Below, piece after piece: positions 21,997 to 29,999 of a stretch of DNA of 37,960 nt. The notes under the pieces are model-generated. The model was not told the origin of the DNA and did no database searches. It saw only the letters and a list, made by a program, of their open reading frames with translations. Made by a program: the position numbers and the translations under genes. The stretch's first letter is position 1. Each line of letters begins with the position of its first letter. Origin of the DNA: Candidatus Avimonas faecium (GTDB lineage: Bacteria; Bacillota; Clostridia; Oscillospirales; Acutalibacteraceae); the NCBI GenBank assembly GCA_904419005.1, contig CAJFQI010000020.1, forward strand, positions 1-37,960, read 5' to 3'.

Positions 21997-24483
21997 ATGT
22001 CCAACCAACCCATTACCCTGATCGGCAACGCGCACATCGACCCCGTCTGGCTGTGGAAACGGTGCGAGGGGCTGTCCGAAATCAAATCGACCTTCCGCTC
22101 CGCCCTGGACCGGATGAAGGAATTCCCCGACTATATCTTTACCTGCGCCTGCGCCTCCTATTACCGCTGGGTGGAAACCGTCGACCCGGCGATGTTTGAG
22201 GAGATCCGCGCCCGGGTGGCGGAGGGACGCTGGAGCATCGTGGGCGGGATGTGGGTGCAGCCCGACTGCAACATCCCGGCCGGGGAGGCGTTCGTCCGGC
22301 AGCTGCTCTACTCCCAGCGGTATTTCAAGGAAAAATTCGGCCGGACGGTCACGGTGGGGTACAACGTCGATTCGTTCGGACACAACGGGATGCTCCCCCA
22401 GCTCCTGCGGCGGGCGGGGATTGACGCCTACGTTTTTACCCGCCCCGGGAAGGAGGAAAAGCCGGGGCTGCCCAACCTGTTCTTCTGGGAATCCCCCGAC
22501 GGCAGCCGGGTGACCGCCTTCCGCACCGTCTTTGGCTATAACCATCACTACAACGGCTGCCCCGAAAACGGCAAGGAGCCCTGCTTAGCCAAGCTGGACG
22601 TGATCCGGGGCATGGCGGAGGAGCAGGGGCTGCCCTTCCAGCACTATTACGGGGTGGGGAACCACGGGGGCGGCCCTTCGATCCGGGAGCTGACCCTGCT
22701 CTCCGGCGTCTGCCGGGAGGATCCCGCCGTCCGCTTTGGGTCGACCCGGGGGTATTTCGACTACGTCGCGCAGAACGTCCCCGCCGGCCGGCTCCCGGTG
22801 CTGCGGGACGACCTCCAGCACCACGCGAGCGGCTGCTACGCGGCCCATGCCGGCATCAAGGCCGCCAACCGACGGGCCGAAAACGCCCTGATCGCGGCCG
22901 AGGCCTATGACCGGCTGGCCAGCCTCCTGCTCGGGACGCCGCCCCAGACGGCGGCCATCCGCGCAGCGTGGGAAAAGCTGCTGTTCAACCAGTTCCACGA
23001 CGTGCTGGCCGGCTGCTGCATCCGGGAGGCCTGCGACGAGGCGCTCGACTCCTTTGCGGCCGTGTGCGACGCGGCTAAGGACATCACGGCGCTGGCCACC
23101 CAGCGCCTGTCCTGGAACATCCGCACCACCGACGTCTTTGACGGCTCCGCGGCGCAGAAGCACGACTGGAAGGTCTGGGAAAAGGAGGGCAAGGGCGGGC
23201 CTTATGTGGTGTTCAACCCCCACGCCTTCCCCGTGCGCATCCCCCTGCCCCTCAACCTGGCCAATACCGGCGTAACCGACGGGGAGGGCAACCCCGTGCC
23301 GGTGCAGTCGATCCGCGGGCCGCAGACCAACGGCTGGGACCACTACAACATGCTCTTTTTGGCGGAGCTCCCCGCCTTCGGCTACCGCACCTATTATTTA
23401 TTCCAGGACCGCCTGTTCGACCTCCCCGCCTCGGAGGAGCCCGCGCCGGCGGCGGGGGAGTGGTACCTGGAAAACGAATTCCTGCGGGCGGAATTCGACC
23501 CCGCCTCGGGCGCCCTCGTCCGCCTGCTGGACAAGGAAAACGGGCGGGAGCTCGCGGCCGGCCCGATGGCCCGCGCCCTGGTGATCGACGACCCCGACTC
23601 GGATACCTGGGGGCACGGGGTGTATACCTTTGACCGGGAGTGCGGCGAATTCGGGCAGCCGCAGCTCCGCGTGCTTGAAACCGGGCCGGTGCGGGCCGCG
23701 CTCCGGGTGACCAGCCGGTACGGGAATTCCACCCTGACCCAGGATTTCTCCCTGTCCGTGGGGCGGCGGGCGCTCGACGTCCGCTGCCTGCTGAACTGGC
23801 AGGAACCGCTCAAGATCGTCAAGCTCTCCTTCCCGGTGCAAGTGGAATCCCCCCGTGCGGCCCTGTCTATGCCCTACGGCTTCCTGACCAGAGAGGCCGA
23901 CGGGGCCGAGGAGCCCAGCCACGAATGGGCGGGCGTCTACGGCGCGGACGGGGCCGGGCTGGCCCTGCTCAACGACGGCAAGTACAGCGTCTGCGCCAAG
24001 GGGGGCGACCTGCGGATGGCCGCCGCCCGCAGCGTGATCTACGCCGACCATTTCGGTGAGCGGGACGACCTGGTGGAATACATGGATCTTGGGGAGCAGA
24101 TCTTCCGCTACGCGCTGATGCCCTACTCCCAGGACAACCCGGCGCCGGTGGCCCAGGCGGCCGCCCTGCTCAACCGGATGCCGGAGGGGCTGATCGAAAC
24201 CCACCACGACGGGGCCCTCCCGCCCACCTACGCAGGGGCGTCGGTATCGGCGGACAACGTGCTGCTGGGCGCCATCAAGGAGGCAGAGGACGGGGACGGC
24301 ACCATCCTCCGGCTGGTGGAAACCGCCGGGAAAGCCGCCGGCTGCACCGTGTCGATCCCGGCGCTCGGGGCGGAGTTCACCGTCGCCATGGGCCCGCAGC
24401 AGGTCCGCACCTTCCACCTCCCGCAGGACGGCGGCGCCCCGCAGGAGTGCCTGCTGACCGAATACCCCGGCAACGTCGGCTGA
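21997..24483 (+). CDS. GH38 alpha-mannosidase
   Basis: An 828-residue retaining alpha-mannosidase. N-terminal zinc-site motif GNAHIDPVWLW (His13, Asp15), GGMWVQPDCNIPAGEAFVRQ, nucleophile region NVDSFGHNGMLPQLL (Asp125), and LQHHASGCY (His275/276) together complete the GH38 active site. The C-terminal all-beta domains follow (GGPYVVFNPHAFPVRIPL, ... YALMPYSQD). Such enzymes release mannose from alpha-mannosides; bacterial relatives of MngB act on phosphorylated mannosyl-glycerate. No signal peptide, so it acts in the cytoplasm on imported oligosaccharides. AAAGGAG precedes ATG 21997. Neighbouring SIS and ROK genes suggest mannoside catabolism; no transporter lies in the window. Confidence 0.93.
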   Translation: MSNQPITLIGNAHIDPVWLWKRCEGLSEIKSTFRSALDRMKEFPDYIFTCACASYYRWVETVDPAMFEEIRARVAEGRWSIVGGMWVQPDCNIPAGEAFVRQLLYSQRYFKEKFGRTVTVGYNVDSFGHNGMLPQLLRRAGIDAYVFTRPGKEEKPGLPNLFFWESPDGSRVTAFRTVFGYNHHYNGCPENGKEPCLAKLDVIRGMAEEQGLPFQHYYGVGNHGGGPSIRELTLLSGVCREDPAVRFGSTRGYFDYVAQNVPAGRLPVLRDDLQHHASGCYAAHAGIKAANRRAENALIAAEAYDRLASLLLGTPPQTAAIRAAWEKLLFNQFHDVLAGCCIREACDEALDSFAAVCDAAKDITALATQRLSWNIRTTDVFDGSAAQKHDWKVWEKEGKGGPYVVFNPHAFPVRIPLPLNLANTGVTDGEGNPVPVQSIRGPQTNGWDHYNMLFLAELPAFGYRTYYLFQDRLFDLPASEEPAPAAGEWYLENEFLRAEFDPASGALVRLLDKENGRELAAGPMARALVIDDPDSDTWGHGVYTFDRECGEFGQPQLRVLETGPVRAALRVTSRYGNSTLTQDFSLSVGRRALDVRCLLNWQEPLKIVKLSFPVQVESPRAALSMPYGFLTREADGAEEPSHEWAGVYGADGAGLALLNDGKYSVCAKGGDLRMAAARSVIYADHFGERDDLVEYMDLGEQIFRYALMPYSQDNPAPVAQAAALLNRMPEGLIETHHDGALPPTYAGASVSADNVLLGAIKEAEDGDGTILRLVETAGKAAGCTVSIPALGAEFTVAMGPQQVRTFHLPQDGGAPQECLLTEYPGNVG

Positions 24484-24521
24484 GCCGGCGGATGCCGCAT
24501 TTTTAAGGAAAGGGACGATCA

Positions 24522-25556
24522 ATGATGGCCGTCGTTGCCGGGATTGATATCGGCGGGACCAAGCTCGCCGTCACCCTGGCCCGCGTTGAAGGGGAGACGC
24601 TGCGGGTGGTCGGCAAGGAGAAGGCCCCTACTCCCCGCACCGGTGGGGCGGAGGGGCTGGCCCTGCTGGGGCGGCTTCTCCGGGACGCGCGGCGCAAAGC
24701 CGGCGTCCCGGAGGGCGGAATCGCCGGGATCGGCATCAGCTGCGGCGGGCCGCTGGACAGCCGGCGGGGGATAATCCTCTCCCCGCCCAACCTCCCCGGC
24801 TGGGACGAGGTGCCGGTCAAGGCGTATTTTGAACGGGAAACGGGCGCGCCCGCCGTGCTCCGCAACGACGCGGACGCCTGCGCCGTGGCCGAATGGCGGT
24901 ACGGCGCGGGCCGGGGCTGCCGGAACATGGTCTTTTTGACCTTCGGCACCGGCTTTGGGGCCGGGCTGATCCTAAACGGGGCGCTGTACTCCGGCAGCTG
25001 CGACATGGCGGGCGAGATCGGCCATATCCGCGCGCCGGGCGACCCCGCCTACCGCCCGGTGGGGTACGGCAAAAGCGGCTCCTTTGAGGGGTATTGCAGC
25101 GGCGGCGGGATTGCGGAGCTCGGCCGCGCCATGGCGCTCGAAGCCATCCAGCGGGGCCGGCCGGCCTCCTTCTGCCCCACGCCGCGGGAGCTGGAGGGGC
25201 TGACCGCCCAGGCCATCGCCCAGGCGGCGGAGGAAGGCGACCCCCTGGCACGGGAGGTCTACGCCTGCTCCGGCCGGCAGCTCGGCGGGGCGCTGGCCCT
25301 GCTGGTCGACCTGCTCAACCCGGAGGCAGTGGTGATCGGCAGCATCTACGCCCGCAGCACCGCCCTGCTGCGGGACGCCGCTATGCAGGCGCTCGAACGG
25401 GAGAGCCTCCCCCTCGCCCGGCAGGCCTGCCGGGTCCTGCCCGCCGCCCTCGGGGAGCATCTCGGGGACGTGGCGGCCCTCAGCCTGGCGCCGCTGCCCG
25501 CCGCCGGCGAGGGAAGCGGGCAGCCGACAAAGGTCTGCTTTGACGGGGAGCCGTAG
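24522..25556 (+). CDS. ROK-family sugar kinase lacking the usual zinc-finger cysteines
   Basis: A 344-residue ROK protein without an N-terminal winged helix, so a kinase rather than a repressor. Phosphate-1 motif GIDIGGTKLAVTLA (about 7-20), catalytic Asp in LRNDADACAVAEW, phosphate-2 FGTGFGAGLILNG, and the ROK stretch GEIGHIRAPGD. In most ROK kinases a zinc site C-x-C-G-x-x-G-C-x-E follows; here it reads GYGKSGSFEGYCSG, with the three cysteines replaced, so zinc may be absent. Substrate is probably mannose, glucose or fructose (inference from the GH38 neighbour). Starts 38 bases after the mannosidase stop, with GGAAAGGGA upstream. Terminator follows. Confidence 0.88.
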   Translation: MMAVVAGIDIGGTKLAVTLARVEGETLRVVGKEKAPTPRTGGAEGLALLGRLLRDARRKAGVPEGGIAGIGISCGGPLDSRRGIILSPPNLPGWDEVPVKAYFERETGAPAVLRNDADACAVAEWRYGAGRGCRNMVFLTFGTGFGAGLILNGALYSGSCDMAGEIGHIRAPGDPAYRPVGYGKSGSFEGYCSGGGIAELGRAMALEAIQRGRPASFCPTPRELEGLTAQAIAQAAEEGDPLAREVYACSGRQLGGALALLVDLLNPEAVVIGSIYARSTALLRDAAMQALERESLPLARQACRVLPAALGEHLGDVAALSLAPLPAAGEGSGQPTKVCFDGEP

Positions 25557-25582
25557 CCGGGCCAGAAGCAGACGGAAGCCGA

Positions 25583-25618
25583 AAAAAGCAGCCTGCGCTG
25601 TTGCGCAGGCTGCTTTTT
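25583..25618. terminator. Bidirectional terminator between ROK kinase and tRNA operon
   Basis: AAAAAGCAGCCTGCGC (25583-25598), loop TGTT, GCGCAGGCTGCTTTTT (25603-25618). Perfect 16-base-pair stem with T-runs on both strands; it ends the ROK operon (+) and the tRNA operon (-). Confidence 0.92.
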
Positions 25619-25694
25619 GGTGGGCGTAAACGGACTCGAACCGCTGACCTCTTGCGTGTGAAGCAAGCGCTCTAACCAGCTGAGCTATACGCCC
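25618..25694 (-). tRNA. tRNA-Val(CAC), CCA encoded
   Basis: Minus strand. Acceptor stem GGGCGTA/TACGCCC, D-arm TAGCTCAGCTGGTTAGAGC, anticodon loop TTCACAC giving CAC (Val GUG codons), T-arm with GGTTCGAGTCC, discriminator A followed by encoded CCA (25618-25620). Third gene of the tRNA operon; its 3' end abuts the shared terminator. Confidence 0.95.
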
Positions 25695-25713
25695 GTAACG
25701 CAGCGTGGCTGCG

Positions 25714-25788
25714 TGGTGACCCGAACGGGAATCGAACCCGTGTTACCGCCGTGAAAGGGCGGTGTCTTAGCCGCTTGACCATCGGGCC
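25714..25788 (-). tRNA. tRNA-Glu(TTC), CCA encoded
   Basis: Minus strand. Acceptor GGCCCGA with TCGGGTC (one G-U pair), anticodon loop CTTTCAC giving TTC, T-arm GGTTCGATTCC, encoded CCA at 25714-25716. Second gene of the operon. Confidence 0.95.
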
Positions 25789-25816
25789 GCAGATGCGCCC
25801 CCTATTGGGAGCGCGG

Positions 25817-25893
25817 TGGTAGCGGTAGTCGGATTTGAACCAACGACACTGCGGGTATGAACCGCATGCTCTAGCCAACTGAGCTATACCGCC
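25817..25893 (-). tRNA. tRNA-Met(CAT), elongator type, CCA encoded
   Basis: Minus strand. Acceptor GGCGGTA with TACCGCT (G1-U72), anticodon loop TTCATAC giving CAT. The anticodon stem TGCGG/CCGCA lacks the GGG/CCC pairs of initiator tRNA, so elongator Met (or tRNA-Ile2 with lysidine) is favoured. CCA at 25817-25819. First gene of the operon. Confidence 0.9.
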
Positions 25894-25941
25894 ATAAAAT
25901 GCCTTTAGGAAGGCAAGACGCCTTTTTGGAAGGCGCAGTTT

Positions 25942-25971
25942 ATTATATAGTATTGTCCGCTCTTTTGTCAA
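25942..25971 (-). promoter_or_regulatory. Consensus SigA promoter of the tRNA operon
   Basis: Minus strand: TTGACA (25971-25966), 18-base spacer, TATAAT (25947-25942). Perfect -35 and -10, fitting a stable-RNA operon; about 45 bases precede tRNA-Met. Confidence 0.9.
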
Positions 25972-26112
25972 TATGAATTTTGCTTTTTTCCGCTTTTTCC
26001 GCAAAATTTTTCCTCAGGAGACGAGAAGGGACGAGCTGGGCGGCCACACCGGCGGCCGGGCAAGGCCCTTCTTATACGCGCCCGCTCCGGCCGCCTCCGC
26101 CGGGGAGGGCCC

Positions 26113-26148
26113 TGTGAGAGGCGCCGCAGCCGTCCGGCGCCTCTCACA
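26113..26148 (-). terminator. Terminator of the rnf operon
   Basis: A perfect 13-base-pair stem, TGTGAGAGGCGCC (26113-26125) with GGCGCCTCTCACA (26136-26148), 10-base loop, 13 bases after the rnfB stop. No T-run, so possibly Rho-independent but weak. Confidence 0.6.
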
Positions 26149-26161
26149 GCGCGGCTCTGTT

Positions 26162-26992
26162 CTATTCGGCGGCCGCCGGCGAGCCGTCCTCCTGCGCCTC
26201 CAGCGCAAAGACCGAGATGCACCCGGTGGGGCAGGCTTTGGCGCAGGCGCCGCACCCCACGCATTTCTCCCCGTCAATAGCCGCCAGGAAATTTTCCACG
26301 TGGATGGCGTCGTACTCGCAGGCCTTGGTACATTTCATGCAGCCGATGCAGCCCTTGGAGCAGATTTTGCGCACCACAGCCCCTTTATCGTGACTGGAGC
26401 ATCGCACCACGCCCTGGACATGCCCGGGCACCAGCGCGATGAGGTCCTTGGGGCAGGCCTTGACGCACTGCCCGCAGCCGCGGCAGAGGCCGGGGTCAAT
26501 CCTTGCCAGCCCGTTTTCAATCGCAATGGCGCCGTACTCGCAAGCCTTTTTGCAGTCGCCGTGGCCCAGGCAGCCGTATTGGCACAGCCAGTCCCCGCCG
26601 TAAAGCTGGTTGGCGGCCCGGCAGGAATCCAGGCCCTGGTACTCCAGCTTGCGGGAGGTGACCCCCTCGCAGCCACCGCAGCGCACCAGCGCGGTGCGGG
26701 TGTCCACCCCGCGGCTTTCCACACCAAGGATTTTGGCGGTCGCCTCGGCCACCGCCTCCCCTCCGGGGGAGCACAGGCCGACCGGCGCGCCCTCGTTGGC
26801 CATGGCCTTGGCGTAGCCGTCGCAGCCGGAATAGCCGCATGCGCCGCAGTTGGCGCCGGGCAGGACATCCCGCAGCGCCTCGGCCTTTTCGTCCCGCGGC
26901 ACCGCCATAACCACCGACGCCACGGCGAGGATCAGCCCCGCGACCAAGCCGAGCGCCGCCAGGAGCAGGATTGCCAGCAATATGGAATTCAT
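26162..26992 (-). CDS. rnfB: Rnf complex subunit B (polyferredoxin)
   Basis: A 276-residue membrane-anchored electron carrier of the Rnf complex, which couples ferredoxin oxidation to NAD reduction and Na+ or H+ export. It has an N-terminal helix (5-30), the RnfB-type cluster LPGANCGACGYSGC ... GLC, a CGGCEG element, and four ferredoxin-like sets: CQYGCLGHGDCKKAC, CRGCGQCVKACP, CSKGCIGCMKCTKAC and CVGCGACAKACP. The extra clusters are typical of clostridial RnfB. The Ala/Glu-rich C-tail is probably unstructured. Last gene of the operon; AAAGGGG before ATG 26992; rnfA ends 68 bases upstream. Confidence 0.95.
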   Translation of the reverse strand: MNSILLAILLLAALGLVAGLILAVASVVMAVPRDEKAEALRDVLPGANCGACGYSGCDGYAKAMANEGAPVGLCSPGGEAVAEATAKILGVESRGVDTRTALVRCGGCEGVTSRKLEYQGLDSCRAANQLYGGDWLCQYGCLGHGDCKKACEYGAIAIENGLARIDPGLCRGCGQCVKACPKDLIALVPGHVQGVVRCSSHDKGAVVRKICSKGCIGCMKCTKACEYDAIHVENFLAAIDGEKCVGCGACAKACPTGCISVFALEAQEDGSPAAAE

Positions 26993-27060
26993 CGGGTTAA
27001 CCCCTTTCTCTGTGTGTGGGCAGCGAACCGCTGCACGACGGCCCGGCGGGCCCCGCTCCC

Positions 27061-27648
27061 TTACAGCCCGAACAGGCCCTGGAAGCCGATAAAGGAAAGC
27101 GACACCAGCGACGCGGACACCAGGGTAATCGGCAGCCCCTTCAGGCCGGCGGGGATATCCGCGCCCTCCAGCCGTTCCCGCACGCCGGCGAACATCACCA
27201 TGGCCAGCAGGAAGCCGCCGCCCGCGCCCAGCGCGTTGACCAGCGATTCGACAAACCCGTACCCGCTGTCAATGTTCAGGATGGTCACGCCCAGGACGGC
27301 GCAGTTGGTGGTGATCAGCGGCAGATAGATGCCCAGGGAATTGTACAGCGGGGGCACAAACCGCTTGAGGGCGATTTCCACCAGCTGCACCAGGGCGGCG
27401 ATGATCAGAATAAAGACGATGGTCTGGAGGTAGGTTAAGTCGTTGGGTTCAAGGATATAGGTCTGGATGGGCCAGGTGGCGGCGGTGGCCATCAGCATGA
27501 CGAAGATCACCGCCAGGGACATCCCCACCGCGGAATTCAGCTTCTTGGACACCCCGAGGAAGGGGCAGATCCCCAAGAACTGGGAGAGGACAAAGTTGTT
27601 GACCAGCAGGCCGCCGATCAGGATGGCAAACAGCCCGGTATTACTCAT
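27061..27648 (-). CDS. rnfA: Rnf complex subunit A
   Basis: A 195-residue membrane protein with six predicted helices. RnfA forms with RnfE the membrane core that holds the intramembrane [2Fe-2S] cluster. FVLSQFLGICPFLGVSKKLNSAVGMSLAVIFV contains the conserved cysteine (ICP) and the RnfA signature; NCAVLGV in the second half supplies the partner cysteine. MSNTGLFAILIGGLLVNNFVLSQ is the family N-terminus, so the ATG at 27648 is correct, and it overlaps the rnfE stop by 8 bases. An upstream extension to 27738 is only the rnfE C-terminus read in another frame. Confidence 0.95.
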   Translation of the reverse strand: MSNTGLFAILIGGLLVNNFVLSQFLGICPFLGVSKKLNSAVGMSLAVIFVMLMATAATWPIQTYILEPNDLTYLQTIVFILIIAALVQLVEIALKRFVPPLYNSLGIYLPLITTNCAVLGVTILNIDSGYGFVESLVNALGAGGGFLLAMVMFAGVRERLEGADIPAGLKGLPITLVSASLVSLSFIGFQGLFGL

Positions 27649-28336
27649 GGCCGCCGTCCCCCTTCCCTGCCCGGCCGCAGGCCGCCGCGCTGGGGCAGGC
27701 GGCGCAGACGGTCTGCGCCGTCTCCCGGCGGGTCTCATCCCGCTCCTGCCGCACCGAAAGCTTATTGGTCAGCCAGATCAGCATCCCGAAGACAAAGAAG
27801 CCGCCCGCCGGCAGGACAAAGACGGTGATCGGCGGGATCAGCCCCCCCTCCGGCCAGCCGAAAACGGTGCCATTGCCGAGGAATTCCCGGATGCCGCCCA
27901 TCACCACCAGCGCGGCGGTGAAGCCGGCGCCCATCCCCAGCCCGTCAAGAGCGGAGAGGCCGACGCTGTTTTTGCTCGCGTACGCCTCCGCCCGGCCCAG
28001 GATGATGCAGTTGACCACGATCAGGGGCAGGTAGATGCCCAGCGCCTTGTCAATATCCGGCAGGTAGGCCTTGACCAGCATCTGCACGATGGTGGTAAAG
28101 CCGGCGATGATGACGATAAACGCCGGCAGCCGCACCTTGTCGGGGATCACCTTGCGCAGAAGGGAGATCACAATGTTGGAGCAGACCAGCACGAACGTCG
28201 CGGCCGCGCCCATCCCCAGCCCGTTGACCGCCGCGGTGGTCACCGCCAGGGTGGGGCAGGTGCCCAGCACCAGCCGGAACGTCGGGTTTTCAATCAGAAG
28301 CCCCTTGGTAAAGGAGTGGACGTATTTGTTCGCCAT
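27641..28336 (-). CDS. rnfE: Rnf complex subunit E
   Basis: A 231-residue six-helix protein paralogous to RnfA. FTKGLLIENPTFRLVLGTCPTLAVTTAAVNGLGMG carries the cysteine (TCP) equivalent to that of RnfA, and IVVNCIILGRAEAYASKN supplies the second. It has a C-terminal hydrophilic extension beyond helix six (about 193-231) with two cysteines, CAACPSAAAC, which is unusual compared with classical RnfE and may bind a metal or be neutral (inference). Starts directly after the rnfG stop, with GGCGGAG as ribosome binding site inside rnfG. Confidence 0.95.
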   Translation of the reverse strand: MANKYVHSFTKGLLIENPTFRLVLGTCPTLAVTTAAVNGLGMGAAATFVLVCSNIVISLLRKVIPDKVRLPAFIVIIAGFTTIVQMLVKAYLPDIDKALGIYLPLIVVNCIILGRAEAYASKNSVGLSALDGLGMGAGFTAALVVMGGIREFLGNGTVFGWPEGGLIPPITVFVLPAGGFFVFGMLIWLTNKLSVRQERDETRRETAQTVCAACPSAAACGRAGKGDGGHE

Positions 28337-28897
28337 TTACTCCGCCCCCTTCTGGATTTGTTGATAATATGCGACCGCCTGGTTTACCCCGTCGGTCACG
28401 CCGCGGGAGGTCTTGGTTGCCTGAGAGACGCCGTCGATGTCCTTTCCCAGGGTGAAGCCGCCGTCCGGCGCCTCCTGCCCCATAAAGCGGTCAAACAGGC
28501 CGCCGTCCCGGACCTTATCGACATAGCCGGCCGTCTCATTGTCGTCGGTGACGGTCACGCCGGTGATTTTACCGTCGGCGGAGATGCCGGTCATCACCGT
28601 GAGGCCGGCGCTTTTGCCGGTGGTGCTCACCGTGAAGACATAGCCCACTGTCTCGCCCCCCTGCAGGGCGGTATAATAGACGACCTCCTGCCCGTCGGAG
28701 GCGGTCAGCGCCTGCCGTTCAAAGGAATCGGCGTCTATCACCTCTAGGCGGGCCTGGGTCTCCGCCTCCTCGTTGCGGGCGGCGATGGTAGAGGCCGTGA
28801 GGGCGTTGGTGCCCGCCAGCGCCGCCGTAACCCCGCCGGCAATAATCGCCAGCGCGGCGGCGGACACCGCGATATCCCGAAGCTTTTTGCTTTGCAT
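28337..28897 (-). CDS. rnfG: Rnf complex subunit G (flavoprotein)
   Basis: A 186-residue periplasmic-side subunit with one N-terminal helix (8-28). RnfG carries covalent FMN attached by ApbE to a Thr in the S-G-A-T motif. Here the segment reads DGVSQATKTSRGVTDGVN, i.e. S-Q-A-T instead of S-G-A-T; I recall such variants in Clostridia, so the flavinylation Thr is present. GQEVVYYTALQGGETVGYVFTV and GITVTDDNETAGY-like residues match the FMN_bind fold. AAAGGAAG precedes ATG 28897. No apbE in this window, so the flavin transferase must be encoded elsewhere. Confidence 0.92.
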   Translation of the reverse strand: MQSKKLRDIAVSAAALAIIAGGVTAALAGTNALTASTIAARNEEAETQARLEVIDADSFERQALTASDGQEVVYYTALQGGETVGYVFTVSTTGKSAGLTVMTGISADGKITGVTVTDDNETAGYVDKVRDGGLFDRFMGQEAPDGGFTLGKDIDGVSQATKTSRGVTDGVNQAVAYYQQIQKGAE

Positions 28898-28974
28898 GCT
28901 TTTCTTCCTTTCGTAAGGGGGCGGCTCGAGCGCCCCGAAAGCGCCGGAGATAGGCGCAGTCTTGCCGAAGGCCG

Positions 28975-29937
28975 CTATTTTGCCGCGTCCTTCGCAGCCT
29001 TCTTCTCCCTGCGGCGGCGTCCGAAGGGGAGGGGGCGGGTGGCCCGCTCAATCAGCGGGACCAGGATATTCATAATCACAATGGCAAAGGACACGCCTTC
29101 AGGCAGGGAGCCGAACTGCCGGATCAGCACCGTCAGCAGCCCGCAGCCCACCGCGTACACCGCCCGGCCCGCCTTATTGATCGGGGAGGTGGTGTAGTCG
29201 GTCGCCATAAAGATGGCGCCCAGCATCAGGCCGCCCGAGAGGATCTGCCGCAGGGGGTCTTGCCCCAGCAGCCAGGAAAGCACGAACACCGTGCCGATGT
29301 AAAGCAGCGGCACCGCCGGGGTGATCACCCGGCGCAGCACCAGGTACACCCCGCCTAAGAGGAGCGCCAGCGCGCAGGTTTCCCCCAGGCAGCCGCCGTG
29401 GATGCCGAAAAACAGCTCGGACAGGGAATAGGGCGCGGCCCCTTCGGCCAGGGGGGTGGCAGCCGTCACCGCGTCCGCCCCGGTGCCGGAAAAGGGCACC
29501 ACCCAGCTGTTCATTGATTCCGGGAAGCTCGCCATCAGCACGATCCGCCCCGCCAGGGCCGGGTTGACGAAGTTCTGCCCCAGGCCGCCGAACATCTGCT
29601 TGGCGACCACGATCGCCGCCACACCGCCCAAGGCCGCCTGCCACAGCGGCATGGTCGCCGGCAGGTTGAAGGCCAGCAGCATCCCGGTGACGATGCAGGA
29701 AAGGTCCCCCACCGTCTGGGGGCGCTTCATCACCCAGCGGCTGACCACCTCCGACGCCATGCAGGAGGCGACGCACACCAGCTCCACCGCCAGCGCCCGC
29801 CAGCCGAAGAGCAGCACCGAGGCCACCGCCGCCGGCACCAGGGCAATCAGCACATCAAGCATCACCCCGCGGGTGCTCATCCCGCAGCGCAGGTGGGGGG
29901 ACGAGGTCACGATCAAGGGCTTGTCTATCAAAGACAC
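28975..29937 (-). CDS. rnfD: Rnf complex subunit D
   Basis: A 320-residue membrane protein of the RnfD/NqrB type with about nine or ten helices. N-terminus VTSSPHLRCGMSTRGVMLDVLIALVPA is diagnostic. FMN site segment GADAVTAATPLAEG holds the Thr (A-T-P-L) to which FMN is attached. GGLGQNFVNPALAGRIVLM and FMATDYTTSPINKAGRAVYAVGCGLLTVLIRQFG are conserved transport-core segments. Start: GTG at 29937 (GTG-TCT-TTG), ten bases after AAGGAG; no in-frame ATG lies nearby, and this matches the family N-terminus. Starts 62 bases after rnfC. Confidence 0.93.
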   Translation of the reverse strand: MSLIDKPLIVTSSPHLRCGMSTRGVMLDVLIALVPAAVASVLLFGWRALAVELVCVASCMASEVVSRWVMKRPQTVGDLSCIVTGMLLAFNLPATMPLWQAALGGVAAIVVAKQMFGGLGQNFVNPALAGRIVLMASFPESMNSWVVPFSGTGADAVTAATPLAEGAAPYSLSELFFGIHGGCLGETCALALLLGGVYLVLRRVITPAVPLLYIGTVFVLSWLLGQDPLRQILSGGLMLGAIFMATDYTTSPINKAGRAVYAVGCGLLTVLIRQFGSLPEGVSFAIVIMNILVPLIERATRPLPFGRRRREKKAAKDAAK

Positions 29938-29999
29938 GGTTGGTTCACTCCTTATATCCCAGCAGGCCCTGCCGCTGCCGGCGGGCCGTCTTCTGCCGC

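Noticed and set aside
28337-28897. Loss of flavinylation in RnfG because S-G-A-T reads S-Q-A-T
   Set aside because: The acceptor Thr is present and I recall Gln variants in Clostridia, so the site is probably functional.
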